A stretch of DNA of 22,672 bases from Candidatus Falkowbacteria bacterium CG10_big_fil_rev_8_21_14_0_10_43_11 (GTDB taxonomy: Bacteria; Patescibacteriota; Patescibacteriia; Patescibacteriales; XYC2-FULL-47-12): contig PFAS01000074.1 of the NCBI GenBank assembly GCA_002778635.1, positions 1-22,672 of the forward strand, read 5' to 3'. The position numbers and the translations under genes are program-made. The notes below the pieces were generated by a model. It was not told where the DNA came from and did no database searches. It was given only the letters and a program-made list of their open reading frames with translations. Below are positions 1-5,928 of this stretch, one piece after another. Positions within the stretch are counted from its first letter, which is position 1. The number at the start of each line of letters is the position of its first letter.

Positions 1-60
1 GTCAATTTTAATTTATTATTAGTTAAATTTTAATTAGAGCTCTTTTGGGATTTTTGGGAA

Positions 61-89
61 AGAAAATACCAGTTGTTAAGGACAACTGG
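61..89 (-). terminator. Rho-independent terminator of the 66-aa gene
   Basis: An 8-bp perfect stem (69-76 CCAGTTGT with 82-89 ACAACTGG) with a 5-nt loop is followed, on the minus strand, by TATTTTCTTT. It lies 18 nt downstream of the stop codon at 107, in the right place to end that transcript. Confidence 0.7.
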
Positions 90-106
90 CAAACCATTTG
101 ACGAAC

Positions 107-307
107 TCACTCGACCACTATCGTTACAAGCGAGTCGTTAAGCATGAAAATGGAAACCGGCCATGGAAATTGCGTAATGACAATTTGACGCACCTTCAGC
201 CCAGCTTTTGCAATTTCGTTTATTGCGTCATCCATTTTTCTAAGCTCGCATGTGTAAACATTGGCGCAAGCCTCTCCTGCAATGCATAGCGTAGGATATT
301 TATCCAT
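107..307 (-). CDS. 66-aa protein of unknown function
   Basis: Family not recognised. The 66-residue product begins MDKYPTLCIAGEACANVY, is soluble-looking with two cysteines near the N-terminus and a short amphipathic stretch (MDDAINEIAKAGLKV) in the middle. It has no signal peptide or clear membrane segment. Expression signals are unusually complete for this genome: a near-consensus sigma-70 promoter at 344-373, a Shine-Dalgarno-like AGGAAGGAGTG just upstream of the ATG, and a terminator at 61-89. That argues for a real gene rather than a chance ORF. The overlapping plus-strand ORF at 98-289 lacks such signals. The gene sits inside inverted repeats 36-403 and next to an attC-like site, so it may be a mobile or cassette-borne gene. 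Confidence 0.65.
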   Translation of the reverse strand: MDKYPTLCIAGEACANVYTCELRKMDDAINEIAKAGLKVRQIVITQFPWPVSIFMLNDSLVTIVVE

Positions 308-343
308 TTATCACACTCCTTCCTTTTCAGATTTACTAGCTAC

Positions 344-373
344 ATTATTATCACAATTTTGTATGTCTGTCAA
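344..373 (-). promoter_or_regulatory. Sigma-70-type promoter for the 66-aa gene
   Basis: On the minus strand TTGACA (368-373) is followed after 18 bp by AATAAT (344-349). The predicted start near 337 leaves a leader of about 30 nt that contains the ribosome binding site. Confidence 0.7.
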
Positions 374-451
374 GCCAAAATCAAAAAATCCAAAAAGAGC
401 TCTTAAATAGAGGTAAAGTTTGTTTTTTGAAACTCAAGGAGGCGTTGCGCT

Positions 452-493
452 CTTGATTGCTTTTATATATATTCAATAATGTAAGCAATCAAG
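452..493. repeat. 11-bp perfect inverted repeat
   Basis: CTTGATTGCTT (452-462) pairs perfectly with AAGCAATCAAG (483-493) across a 20-nt AT-rich loop. It is not followed by a T-run on either strand, so it is not an obvious terminator. It abuts the attC-like site at 499. Confidence 0.6.
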
Positions 494-498
494 CCCTC

Positions 499-598
499 GC
501 CTAACACCGAGTATCTGGTTCAGGGCTCGGCTCGCCCCTCACCCAAATTTTTCTTCCGCTACGCTTCAGAAAAACTCCGTATATCCCTGACGTTATGC
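499..598 (-). other. Possible integron attC-like recombination site
   Basis: Read on the minus strand, this 100-bp imperfect palindrome begins GCATAAC (598-592) and ends GTTAGGC (505-499). These match the R'' and R' boxes of attC sites (GTTRRRY at the recombined end) and pair with one mismatch. Inside them, GGGATATACGG can pair with CCAGATACTC leaving one extrahelical A, resembling L boxes. The middle holds a further hairpin (TTTTTCT with AGAAAAA). No integrase gene is in the window and only one site is seen, so this rests on motif layout alone. Confidence 0.4.
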
Positions 599-676
599 TC
601 AATTTTACATTTAAGAACGAAAAAAAAATACCCCTTCAAAAAGATTTATGTAATTCAACTTTTAACTTATATTATT

Positions 677-997
677 ATGATAGTTCCACCTAAATTAAAA
701 CAAGGAGATGAGATTAGAATAATCGCTCCTGCCAGAAGTTTATCTTTGCTTTCTGAAGATTTAATAAAATTAGCAAAGGAAAATTTTGAAAAACAAGCGC
801 CGAGCGGTGAAACGGCTATTGAAAATATTTGGCGCTGCCCGCGCCGCGTAATAACCAGTCTGGAAAACTCCCGTCGGCAGCTGGGGTTAAAATTCAGGGT
901 TTATGTCCAAGCCGGCGGCGGCAAAATTCGCGAATGGATTTTTAAAAAAAAGAAAAAAAACGCAGGCAAGCCGCGCAAAACTAAAGCCGCCAATTAA
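677..997 (+). pseudogene. Chimeric remnant: LD-carboxypeptidase (LdcA) N-terminus fused to unrelated sequence
   Basis: Residues 1-39, starting MIVPPKLKQGDEIRIIAPA, look like the N-terminus of S66-family LD-carboxypeptidase, which trims muropeptides and is normally about 300 residues. At about nucleotide 794 the similarity stops and the DNA changes from AT-rich to GC-rich. The following 67 residues (ENIWRCPRRVITSLENSRR, then RQLGLKFRVYVQAGGGKIR) are not recognised and end in a lysine-rich tail. The catalytic Ser-Glu-His region of S66 is missing, so it cannot work as a carboxypeptidase. It is probably a decayed gene left by recombination; an assembly join is possible. Whether the hybrid is translated is unknown. 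The stop codon lies inside the hairpin at 983-1007. Confidence 0.55.
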
Positions 998-1007
998 AGG
1001 CGGCTTT
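983..1007. terminator. Bidirectional terminator between convergent genes
   Basis: A 9-bp perfect stem (AAAGCCGCC at 983-991, GGCGGCTTT at 999-1007) with a 7-nt loop lies between the convergent ORFs at 677-997 and 1028-1507. The minus-strand side is followed by AGTTTTG. Confidence 0.65.
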
Positions 1008-1027
1008 CTCTATGATAATAACGCGTC

Positions 1028-1507
1028 TTAATGCGAATCTTCTTTTAGCGTTTCCCCGTTGCCATTGCCGCCGCCATTATTTTTGTGTCGCCAATAAATC
1101 CAAAAGATAAACGCTAACGCCGCGAGCGCGAAAATCGTTGAACCGATTTTTAATTTACTCTCCGTTGAAGTTGCGGTTTTAGAAACAAAGCCGGCCGGCT
1201 GTTCTGCTTTTAATTTAATCCCGCCCGCGCGTTCCCTCTTATTATTTTCAATTTTAGTAGTGGTAGCGGAAATTTGCGGCAAACGCAAATTCTGCGGTGT
1301 GGTAGTTCCGTATTCTTTTTGCAATTTTTCTAAAAGCGTATAATCAATTATTTCCCCCGTCTGCCCGCCGGCGCTAACCGGCCAAACAAACAAAAAAATG
1401 CCGCAGATAATATTGCCTAAAAGCAATATTAAAATTCCGATGCCGCCAAAGGCGCTGGCGCAATGGCTTATCCCTCCTCTCATTAACTTGAGAGTTATTC
1501 TTTTCAT
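1028..1507 (-). CDS. Hypothetical two-TM protein
   Basis: Family not recognised. The 159-residue product has a hydrophobic segment at about 21-45 (signal anchor or cleavable signal, ending PVSAGG), a polar threonine/lysine-rich middle of about 75 residues, a second membrane segment at about 121-139 (FALAALAFIFWIYW), and a short glycine/asparagine-rich tail. The layout suggests a periplasmic or surface loop held by two helices. There is no strong ribosome binding site at the chosen ATG; a second Met at residue 9 is an alternative start. It ends at the terminator 983-1007. A gap of about 270 bp with no recognisable gene separates it from yraN. Confidence 0.6.
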   Translation of the reverse strand: MKRITLKLMRGGISHCASAFGGIGILILLLGNIICGIFLFVWPVSAGGQTGEIIDYTLLEKLQKEYGTTTPQNLRLPQISATTTKIENNKRERAGGIKLKAEQPAGFVSKTATSTESKLKIGSTIFALAALAFIFWIYWRHKNNGGGNGNGETLKEDSH

Positions 1508-1778
1508 ATAGCGCCATCACCTTACGCCATTAGCTACCGTCAACGCAAGAGGAAAAGCTGGAGAAAACATGGGTATAAATAACAAAACTTCAAGATTAAC
1601 TTTAAATCACAAAGAATTTTAGAATCTGCAAGGGGGTTTGGGGGGACGAACTGAGCGCCATTATTAGCGCGCTAAAGTAAATAAATGTGAAACGCGAATT
1701 GAGACCCCCAAAACTTTTTGCTACTTTTTGGTTACAAAAAATAGGTCCCAGCGGCAGCGTTAAATTTATACGAATAAA

Positions 1779-2138
1779 CTATAAAATATCTTTGAAGTGC
1801 TTTATTTTCGCCGTCTTTTTATATTTATTAATCGCGACCAATATCAAATCCCCCCGCGGCTCTTTCTGCCATAATTTTTTTGCGGCTATATATTTGCTGA
1901 TGGCATACTTCAACGCCCGCTGCTTTTTTTGGCTCATTGCTTCCGCGCCGTCACCGTACGCCTGCGACAGCCGCGTTTTTACTTCCGCAAAAACTAACCA
2001 ATCGCCCTGCTCGGCGACAATGTCCAGCTCCTGATAGCTGTTCTTGACGTTAGTGTCTAAAATTTTATAACCGTGCCGCGTTAAAAAGTCAGCCGCGATT
2101 TTTTCACCGAACGCGCCAAGTTCTTGTTTTTGGTTCAT
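1779..2138 (-). CDS. yraN: YraN / UPF0102 family endonuclease-like protein
   Basis: The 119-residue product matches the UPF0102 family, which has a restriction-endonuclease-like fold and is found in nearly all bacteria. Visible hallmarks are the N-terminal GEKIAADFLTRHGYKILDTN segment, E37 and D39 in YQELDI, and E52-V53-K54 in FAEVKTR, the E-D-EVK arrangement expected for a PD-(D/E)XK-type metal site. Length is normal. Its cellular role is not firmly established; links to DNA processing are inferred from the fold. It is the last gene of the leftward run, separated from the exonuclease gene by a hairpin element (2153-2205). Confidence 0.85.
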   Translation of the reverse strand: MNQKQELGAFGEKIAADFLTRHGYKILDTNVKNSYQELDIVAEQGDWLVFAEVKTRLSQAYGDGAEAMSQKKQRALKYAISKYIAAKKLWQKEPRGDLILVAINKYKKTAKIKHFKDIL

Positions 2139-2152
2139 ATTATCATTTTGTC

Positions 2153-2205
2153 ATTCCCGCCTCGCAATCCCGAGTACTCGGGATGGTGTAAACTCCGGCG
2201 GGAAT
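2153..2205. repeat. Nested palindromic intergenic element
   Basis: Outer arms ATTCCCGCC (2153-2161) and GGCGGGAAT (2197-2205) enclose a perfect 18-bp palindrome (2167-2184, half-site ATCCCGAGT). It is GC-rich against AT-rich flanks. It resembles dispersed CATTCCCGC...GCGGGAATC hairpins seen in many bacterial genomes, and could act as a transcript-end structure between the exonuclease gene and yraN. Confidence 0.65.
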
Positions 2206-2224
2206 CAAAAATTTTAATATATAA

Positions 2225-2896
2225 CTACGCCATCATGTACTTCCGCCACCGCTCATATAGTTCTTTGGTGGCGTATAAATCGCCAGCACAATATTTGGCT
2301 ATAGCCAAAATTTTTCCGGCGCGAAAATACGCCGGCACGTCATGGCCGTTCAGGCCGTGGCTTTTGGGAGAGGCAATGCCAAACGCCTTGCAGTAAAAAT
2401 CCAAATTAAATTTCCGCGCCGCGCCGTGGAAAGTAAGCTGTTCCAATAAATCAACGTGCTCGTTCGCGGCATAGCGATACGGCATTAAATTTTTAGTCGC
2501 CTTGACGCCGAGAATCGCGCTGCGAATCAACAAAAACGGACAGTCAAAACCGCGGCCGTTAAAAGTAATGAATTGCCGGTAATTTTTAACATTCGCCCAA
2601 AATTTTTCCAAAATTTCCGTTTCGCTTCCGGCCGAATACAAAATATTATTTTCCGTAAATTCTTCTTTTTTATCCGCTTTCTCCGCGCGATAATAAACCG
2701 CGCCTTTGTTCGTGTCCGGATTCAGCAGGCCGATGCAGACGATTTCGGCCGTTACGGCGTGCAGGGCCAGCTGATCTTTCGCGCCGGCTATTTCTTCCTC
2801 AGTTTTAGAAAATTTTAACAAATATTTCCTTTGCTCTTCGTCAAAATTTTCCCAATCCCGCCCGCTGGTTTCAATGTCAAAAATAATTTTAGTCAT
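2225..2896 (-). CDS. Predicted 3'-5' exonuclease, DEDD / PolB exo-like (RNase H fold)
   Basis: The 223-residue product is a predicted exonuclease of the DnaQ-like superfamily, related to the DNA polymerase B exonuclease-like family. Motif I is IFDIET near the N-terminus (Asp7, Glu9), motif II is FNGRGFDCPFL, and motif III is YCAGDLYATKELY, a DEDDy-type Y-x3-D signature. No polymerase domain is attached. The start is placed at ATG 2896, whose codon falls 1 nt after the stop of the upstream gene (2898-2900), suggesting translational coupling. A TTG nine bases upstream is possible but lacks a binding site. The natural substrate is unknown; repair or RNA processing is inference. Confidence 0.8.
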   Translation of the reverse strand: MTKIIFDIETSGRDWENFDEEQRKYLLKFSKTEEEIAGAKDQLALHAVTAEIVCIGLLNPDTNKGAVYYRAEKADKKEEFTENNILYSAGSETEILEKFWANVKNYRQFITFNGRGFDCPFLLIRSAILGVKATKNLMPYRYAANEHVDLLEQLTFHGAARKFNLDFYCKAFGIASPKSHGLNGHDVPAYFRAGKILAIAKYCAGDLYATKELYERWRKYMMA

Positions 2897-2897
2897 A

Positions 2898-4139
2898 TTA
2901 TCCAAACAGTAGCCACGCCGGTTTAAAAATTAAAAGTATGCCAATGATTAAAATAATAATGCCGCCGGCTAAATTGGCAAACCGGACGTATTTTTTTGTA
3001 ATGCCGACTATGCGCAAAGTGACCATCGCCACCGTAAAGACCATAATATCGTCCAGCATATACAATAAAATATAAATCAAAAGATAGCCGTAATATTTCC
3101 AAACCGGCAATTGCGCCGCGCTTAAAATTGAAGTGTAAATAGCGGGCAAGCCGGCCGAGCAAACTAATTCCACCATATTTACCGCCACGGCTAAGCCGAT
3201 AACGCCGATAAATGCCAAAAAAAAGCTCTTTTCCGCAATAATGCTTTTTATTTGGTTCATTATTTTTTGCCGCTTGCTTTCGCTCGCGACCGTACAAGTT
3301 CCTTCGCGATTTTTATAAAATTCGCGCAACTGATACGCGCCGCTCGCGATAGCGACCAATCCGATACCGAGCCTAATCCAAAACAAAAAGCCGACGAATA
3401 AAAAGACATTCAGCCAAGCGGTCATAAACATCAAATATACGATGCCGGAAGTAACGATAAAAGTCAGCCCAATCGCCCACATCCGCCGCCGGTTTTTCAT
3501 GCCCAGCATCAAACTGATCAAAAAAACCAGCACCCACATGGCGCAGGGATTAAAGCCGTCAATAAAGCCGATTATTACCGAGAGCGCGCCGAGGGAAAAA
3601 TTTTGCGCGTTTATTTGCCCGACAAAAGGCAGGCTGATCGTCTTTGGCTTGCTTTCGCTCGCGCTGTCGTTATAAATAATTAAATTTTTATCACCGGCAG
3701 TATTATTGTTGCCATTTTCATCCGCAATCGCTTGGCCGATATAGTTTGGGTCGCCCGCGGCCTGAAAATAATCAACACCCTGCGCTATCTGCACGCCGGT
3801 TGTTTCGTCCGTATAATAGCCGCTGATAGCCTGTCCGCCGATAAAAGTTATCGGCACGCTGCTTGCTTTTAAGTTAAAGTTAAATTTTTGAATGATGCTG
3901 CTGATTAACGCGGCGTTATCACGGTTATACCAGACTTCAAATCTATGCACGCTTACATTCGGCCGCTCGCTTTCTAATTTTTTTAAAAAAGCCTCTTCCG
4001 TCGCGCAATGCGGACAGCCGTCGCCGTAAAAAAAATAAATGTTCACGGGTTTAGACGCGGTTTGCGCCAAAACGATACTGGGAAACAAAAAAAACAAAAG
4101 TAACGGCAAAATCATTACTTTTTTTAAATATGTGAACAT
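2898..4139 (-). CDS. Thioredoxin-fold / CcdA-DsbD-like membrane thiol-disulfide fusion
   Basis: The 413-residue product begins with a signal peptide (1-25, ending VLAQ), then an extracytoplasmic thioredoxin-like domain with a CPHC redox motif (C42, C45). After a polar linker come about six membrane helices of the DsbD/CcdA type. The transmembrane cysteines are C199 in GFNPCAMW and C327 in LVCSAGLPA. By family analogy the membrane part carries electrons from cytoplasmic thioredoxin outward and the fused domain passes them on to extracytoplasmic cysteines, or forms disulfides. It is shorter and simpler than three-domain DsbD. It lies 25 nt downstream of lspA and overlaps the exonuclease start region, so it is probably co-transcribed with both. 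Confidence 0.85.
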   Translation of the reverse strand: MFTYLKKVMILPLLLFFLFPSIVLAQTASKPVNIYFFYGDGCPHCATEEAFLKKLESERPNVSVHRFEVWYNRDNAALISSIIQKFNFNLKASSVPITFIGGQAISGYYTDETTGVQIAQGVDYFQAAGDPNYIGQAIADENGNNNTAGDKNLIIYNDSASESKPKTISLPFVGQINAQNFSLGALSVIIGFIDGFNPCAMWVLVFLISLMLGMKNRRRMWAIGLTFIVTSGIVYLMFMTAWLNVFLFVGFLFWIRLGIGLVAIASGAYQLREFYKNREGTCTVASESKRQKIMNQIKSIIAEKSFFLAFIGVIGLAVAVNMVELVCSAGLPAIYTSILSAAQLPVWKYYGYLLIYILLYMLDDIMVFTVAMVTLRIVGITKKYVRFANLAGGIIILIIGILLIFKPAWLLFG

Positions 4140-4164
4140 AATTTTAGATTTAAGACTTATGATT

Positions 4165-4641
4165 TTACCTTTTTCCCTGCCATAGCGCCAGCCCTAAAAC
4201 TATCGCTCCAATACTGATCATCATATCGGCAACATTGAATACCGGCAAAAAAGCTAAATTAAAATAATCAACGACAAAACCAAACTGGAGACGATCGTAT
4301 AAGTTACTTAAGGCGCCGATGATTATAAACAATATTCCCCAATCAAGGCTGCCGAACCGGCGTGGCTGTTTTACTGTTCTGGATATCAATAAAACGCTTA
4401 ATGACGCGACAATTGCGGTAATGCCGGCCATAATCGCCGCTTGAGGCAAATAAACGCTAAAGGCTATGTTTTCGTTTTGCCACAGCTCTAAAGTAAAAAA
4501 ATTCTTAATAATATTTATTTTTTGGTGATAAAGGCTCGTAAGCGCCCAATATTTTAAAACTCTGTCCGCCCCCAACAAAAAAATGATGCTAGCTAAAATA
4601 GCACCGATTTTTGCCTTCCTCCTGTTATTGGTATTAAGCAT
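4165..4641 (-). CDS. lspA: Lipoprotein signal peptidase II
   Basis: The 158-residue product is signal peptidase II, the membrane aspartyl protease that removes the signal peptide from prolipoproteins. Four membrane segments are visible. Conserved blocks are GADRVLKYW near the N-terminus, NENIAFSV, then ALSNLYDRLQFGFVVDYF and PVFNVADMM. The catalytic pair should be D116 (NxxD) and D139 (FNxAD), both present. The family's usual NxGAAF block is altered to NENIAFSV. It starts 7 nt after the TraR/DksA-like gene and runs into the thioredoxin fusion gene, forming one operon. Confidence 0.93.
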   Translation of the reverse strand: MLNTNNRRKAKIGAILASIIFLLGADRVLKYWALTSLYHQKINIIKNFFTLELWQNENIAFSVYLPQAAIMAGITAIVASLSVLLISRTVKQPRRFGSLDWGILFIIIGALSNLYDRLQFGFVVDYFNLAFLPVFNVADMMISIGAIVLGLALWQGKR

Positions 4642-4648
4642 AATAAAA

Positions 4649-5020
4649 CTAAGCGCCGTTCTGCAATTTGTTTTTGCAGCTTACGCAAGCACTTGATACC
4701 GGGCGCGCAATTAACCGTTTTTCGCCTATTTCTTTGCCGCAATATTTGCAAATGCCGTAATTGCCTTCGGCGATTCTTTTTAGCGTCTTTTCAATATCCG
4801 CCAAATCGCTTTCCAATACTTTGCTTAACGACAAATCTCTCGTATAAGTATCCATTTCTTTGGCATTATCATCATTGCTCGTGCCGATATCTACAAAACG
4901 CGGGCGATGCTTGCCTTTGGCATTTTTATCTTCTTCGGCAAAACGATGCAATTCCGCCTCAATCTTTTGTCTTTCGGCTAATAACTCCTTTTTAATTTTA
5001 GCGATTACTCTCTTATCCAT
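4649..5020 (-). CDS. TraR/DksA-type C4 zinc-finger protein
   Basis: The 123-residue product has an N-terminal coiled-coil-like helix pair (about 1-85, rich in K/E) and a C-terminal C4 zinc finger: C91 and C94 in CKYCG, C112 and C115 in CVSCK. This is the DksA/TraR layout. DksA proteins enter the secondary channel of RNA polymerase and alter initiation at selected promoters. The acidic tip residues expected in DksA cannot be assigned here with certainty, so the regulatory role is inferred. It is the first gene of the leftward operon with lspA, and has a plausible promoter at 5047-5075. Confidence 0.85.
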   Translation of the reverse strand: MDKRVIAKIKKELLAERQKIEAELHRFAEEDKNAKGKHRPRFVDIGTSNDDNAKEMDTYTRDLSLSKVLESDLADIEKTLKRIAEGNYGICKYCGKEIGEKRLIARPVSSACVSCKNKLQNGA

Positions 5021-5046
5021 AAAATTAAGATAAATGTCTTATTTAC

Positions 5047-5075
5047 ATAATAACTTAATTTAACATAAAAAACAA
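5047..5075 (-). promoter_or_regulatory. Promoter of the traR/dksA-lspA operon
   Basis: On the minus strand TTGTTT (5070-5075) is followed after 17 bp by TATTAT (5047-5052). It lies between the ncRNA terminator and the ATG at 5020. Confidence 0.5.
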
Positions 5076-5084
5076 GATTTAAAT

Positions 5085-5116
5085 AAAAAAGAGGCCCAGC
5101 GGGCCCCCTTTTTTTT
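5085..5116 (-). terminator. Intrinsic terminator of the candidate ncRNA
   Basis: GGCCC (5093-5097) and GGGCC (5101-5105) form the stem around a 3-nt loop. On the minus-strand RNA the helix continues without a break through G-U, G-C, G-U and five A-U pairs and merges into a U-run. On the plus strand the same positions are A-C mismatches, so the minus strand is the functional one. Confidence 0.75.
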
Positions 5117-5450
5117 ATATAAATATAATTTTTGGGAAACCATTTGCTGAGCCCCATCCTGAAATCTTGTTTCTCAACCATCTAGACGATAGTTAAAGAA
5201 AATCCCTTCAACTCCAGGATAAAGGAGCTTTTTTGCCGACTGAAAAAAGCGCTTCTCTACCTTCGTGGTGGTAAAATATGCCAAAATTTTTTTGTATAGG
5301 CAATTCTACCAAATTTTATTTTTGTTTTTTTTGGCCCGCGTCGGTAGCAGACCCACTTAATGAATAGTAGAGAAGAAAAAATTGATTCAAAGGCTACTCC
5401 TTGCGTACATAACCCTTCGAAACAACTTTCTAACTGCTTTTCAATGAACT
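5085..5450 (-). ncRNA. Candidate structured ncRNA, about 360 nt, family unknown
   Basis: There is no ORF here, but a strong minus-strand promoter (5457-5485) and a terminator (5085-5116) bound about 360 nt. Helices seen by eye: CCTTCGAA 5414-5421 with TTCAAAGG 5386-5393; CTTCTCTAC 5252-5260 with GTAGAGAAG 5367-5375 (9 bp); a perfect hairpin GCTTTTTT 5227-5234 with AAAAAAGC 5243-5250; TGGTA 5269-5273 with TACCA 5307-5311 plus GCC/GGC inside. The hairpin loop CCGAC (5236-5240) can pair with GTCGG (5340-5344), making a pseudoknot. I do not see the conserved cores of RNase P RNA, SRP RNA or 6S RNA; tmRNA is elsewhere in the window. A divergent rnpB remains possible because no other is in view. 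Confidence 0.6.
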
Positions 5451-5456
5451 AATTGA

Positions 5457-5485
5457 ATTATATCATTAAAAACTTATTCGGTCAA
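5457..5485 (-). promoter_or_regulatory. Strong sigma-70-type promoter of the candidate ncRNA
   Basis: On the minus strand TTGACC (5480-5485) is followed after exactly 17 bp by a perfect TATAAT (5457-5462). Predicted start is near 5450. No protein gene follows before the terminator at 5085-5116. Confidence 0.75.
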
Positions 5486-5561
5486 CAAATTATTATTATT
5501 TTTATAACATAAAATTATAACTAATATTAAACAAAAACAAAAAAAATTATTTTGTTAAACT

Positions 5562-5660
5562 TTATACACAGTTGAAAGTCTACAGTATTGTGGACTTTAA
5601 ATAATCTTTTCAATTAAGTTATCCACAATTCTGTGGACTTTTAAACATTTATGTTGATAA
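5562..5660. other. Cluster of DnaA-box-like 9-mers in AT-rich DNA (possible oriC)
   Basis: TTATACACA (5562-5570) and TTATCCACA (5619-5627) fit the DnaA box consensus TTATNCACA; TGTTGATAA (5652-5660) is one mismatch away on the other strand. The surrounding 5486-5760 is very AT-rich and without genes. Coding direction changes from leftward to mostly rightward across this region. dnaA, dnaN and rpmH are not nearby, so the origin assignment is speculative. Confidence 0.3.
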
Positions 5661-5753
5661 ACTATTACATTAAAAGTCTAGACATCTTTGGACATTCATA
5701 AAAAATAATTATATTTTAAAATATTAAAAAAGTCTACAAAACTGTAGACTTTT
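5575..5753. repeat. Four copies of a 10-4-10 palindrome
   Basis: Copies lie at 5575-5598, 5618-5642, 5673-5696 and 5728-5753. The ideal site is AAAGTCTACA, four bases, then TGTGGACTTT. The last copy is a perfect 11-bp inverted repeat and, on the minus strand, is followed by T residues just past tRNA-Cys, so it may also be that tRNA's terminator. Starts are 43, 55 and 56 bp apart. Second copy has an intact right half and a shorter left half that overlaps a DnaA-box-like 9-mer. They could be operators, iterons or a dispersed hairpin family. Confidence 0.65.
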
Positions 5754-5763
5754 AAAATTATTG

Positions 5764-5834
5764 AGGCCTGAGCGGGAATCGAACCCGCGATAGGAGTTTT
5801 GCAGACTCCTGCCTTACCACTTGGCTATCAGGCC
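5764..5834 (-). tRNA. tRNA-Cys (GCA)
   Basis: A 71-nt cloverleaf: acceptor GGCCTGA/TCAGGCC, anticodon loop CTGCAAA with anticodon GCA, T arm GCGGG-TTCGAAT-CCCGC, discriminator U73 as usual for Cys. CCA is not encoded. Confidence 0.95.
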
Positions 5835-5870
5835 ATTAATTTATATTTATTATAGCTTATAATTTATAAT

Positions 5871-5904
5871 AAAAAAAGCCAGTCTCTCTAGGAACGGCTT
5901 TTTT
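5871..5904. terminator. Terminator after the 3D-domain gene
   Basis: AAAAAAGCC and GGCTTTTTT pair across a 15-nt loop, with T-rich tails on both strands. It lies 24 nt past the stop codon of the 3D-domain gene (5929). Confidence 0.7.
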
Positions 5905-5928
5905 AAAATTTTATTGTTATATTTTAAA

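Larger units (their letters stand above)
36..403. repeat. 22-bp inverted repeats enclosing a mini transcription unit
   Basis: The segments 36-57 and 382-403 are imperfect inverted repeats, 20 of 22 positions matching when one is reverse-complemented (mismatches at 47/392 and 56/383). Each has the self-palindromic core AGAGCTCT followed by a T-rich stretch containing GGATTTTT. Between them lie exactly one promoter, one 66-codon gene and one terminator, all on the minus strand. No transposase is present. This could be a MITE-like or cassette-like unit, or a coincidence of AT-rich sequence; target-site duplications were not evident. Confidence 0.5.

Noticed and set aside
98..289. 63-codon plus-strand ORF opposite the 66-aa gene
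   Set aside because: No promoter or ribosome binding site; the minus-strand frame has both plus a terminator.
2225..2905. TTG start at 2905 for the exonuclease
   Set aside because: It overlaps the upstream gene without a ribosome binding site; ATG 2896 lies just before the conserved motif and next to the upstream stop codon.
5085..5450. Assignment of the ncRNA as RNase P, 6S or SRP RNA
   Set aside because: The conserved core sequences of these families could not be found by eye, so no name was given; a divergent RNase P RNA cannot be excluded.
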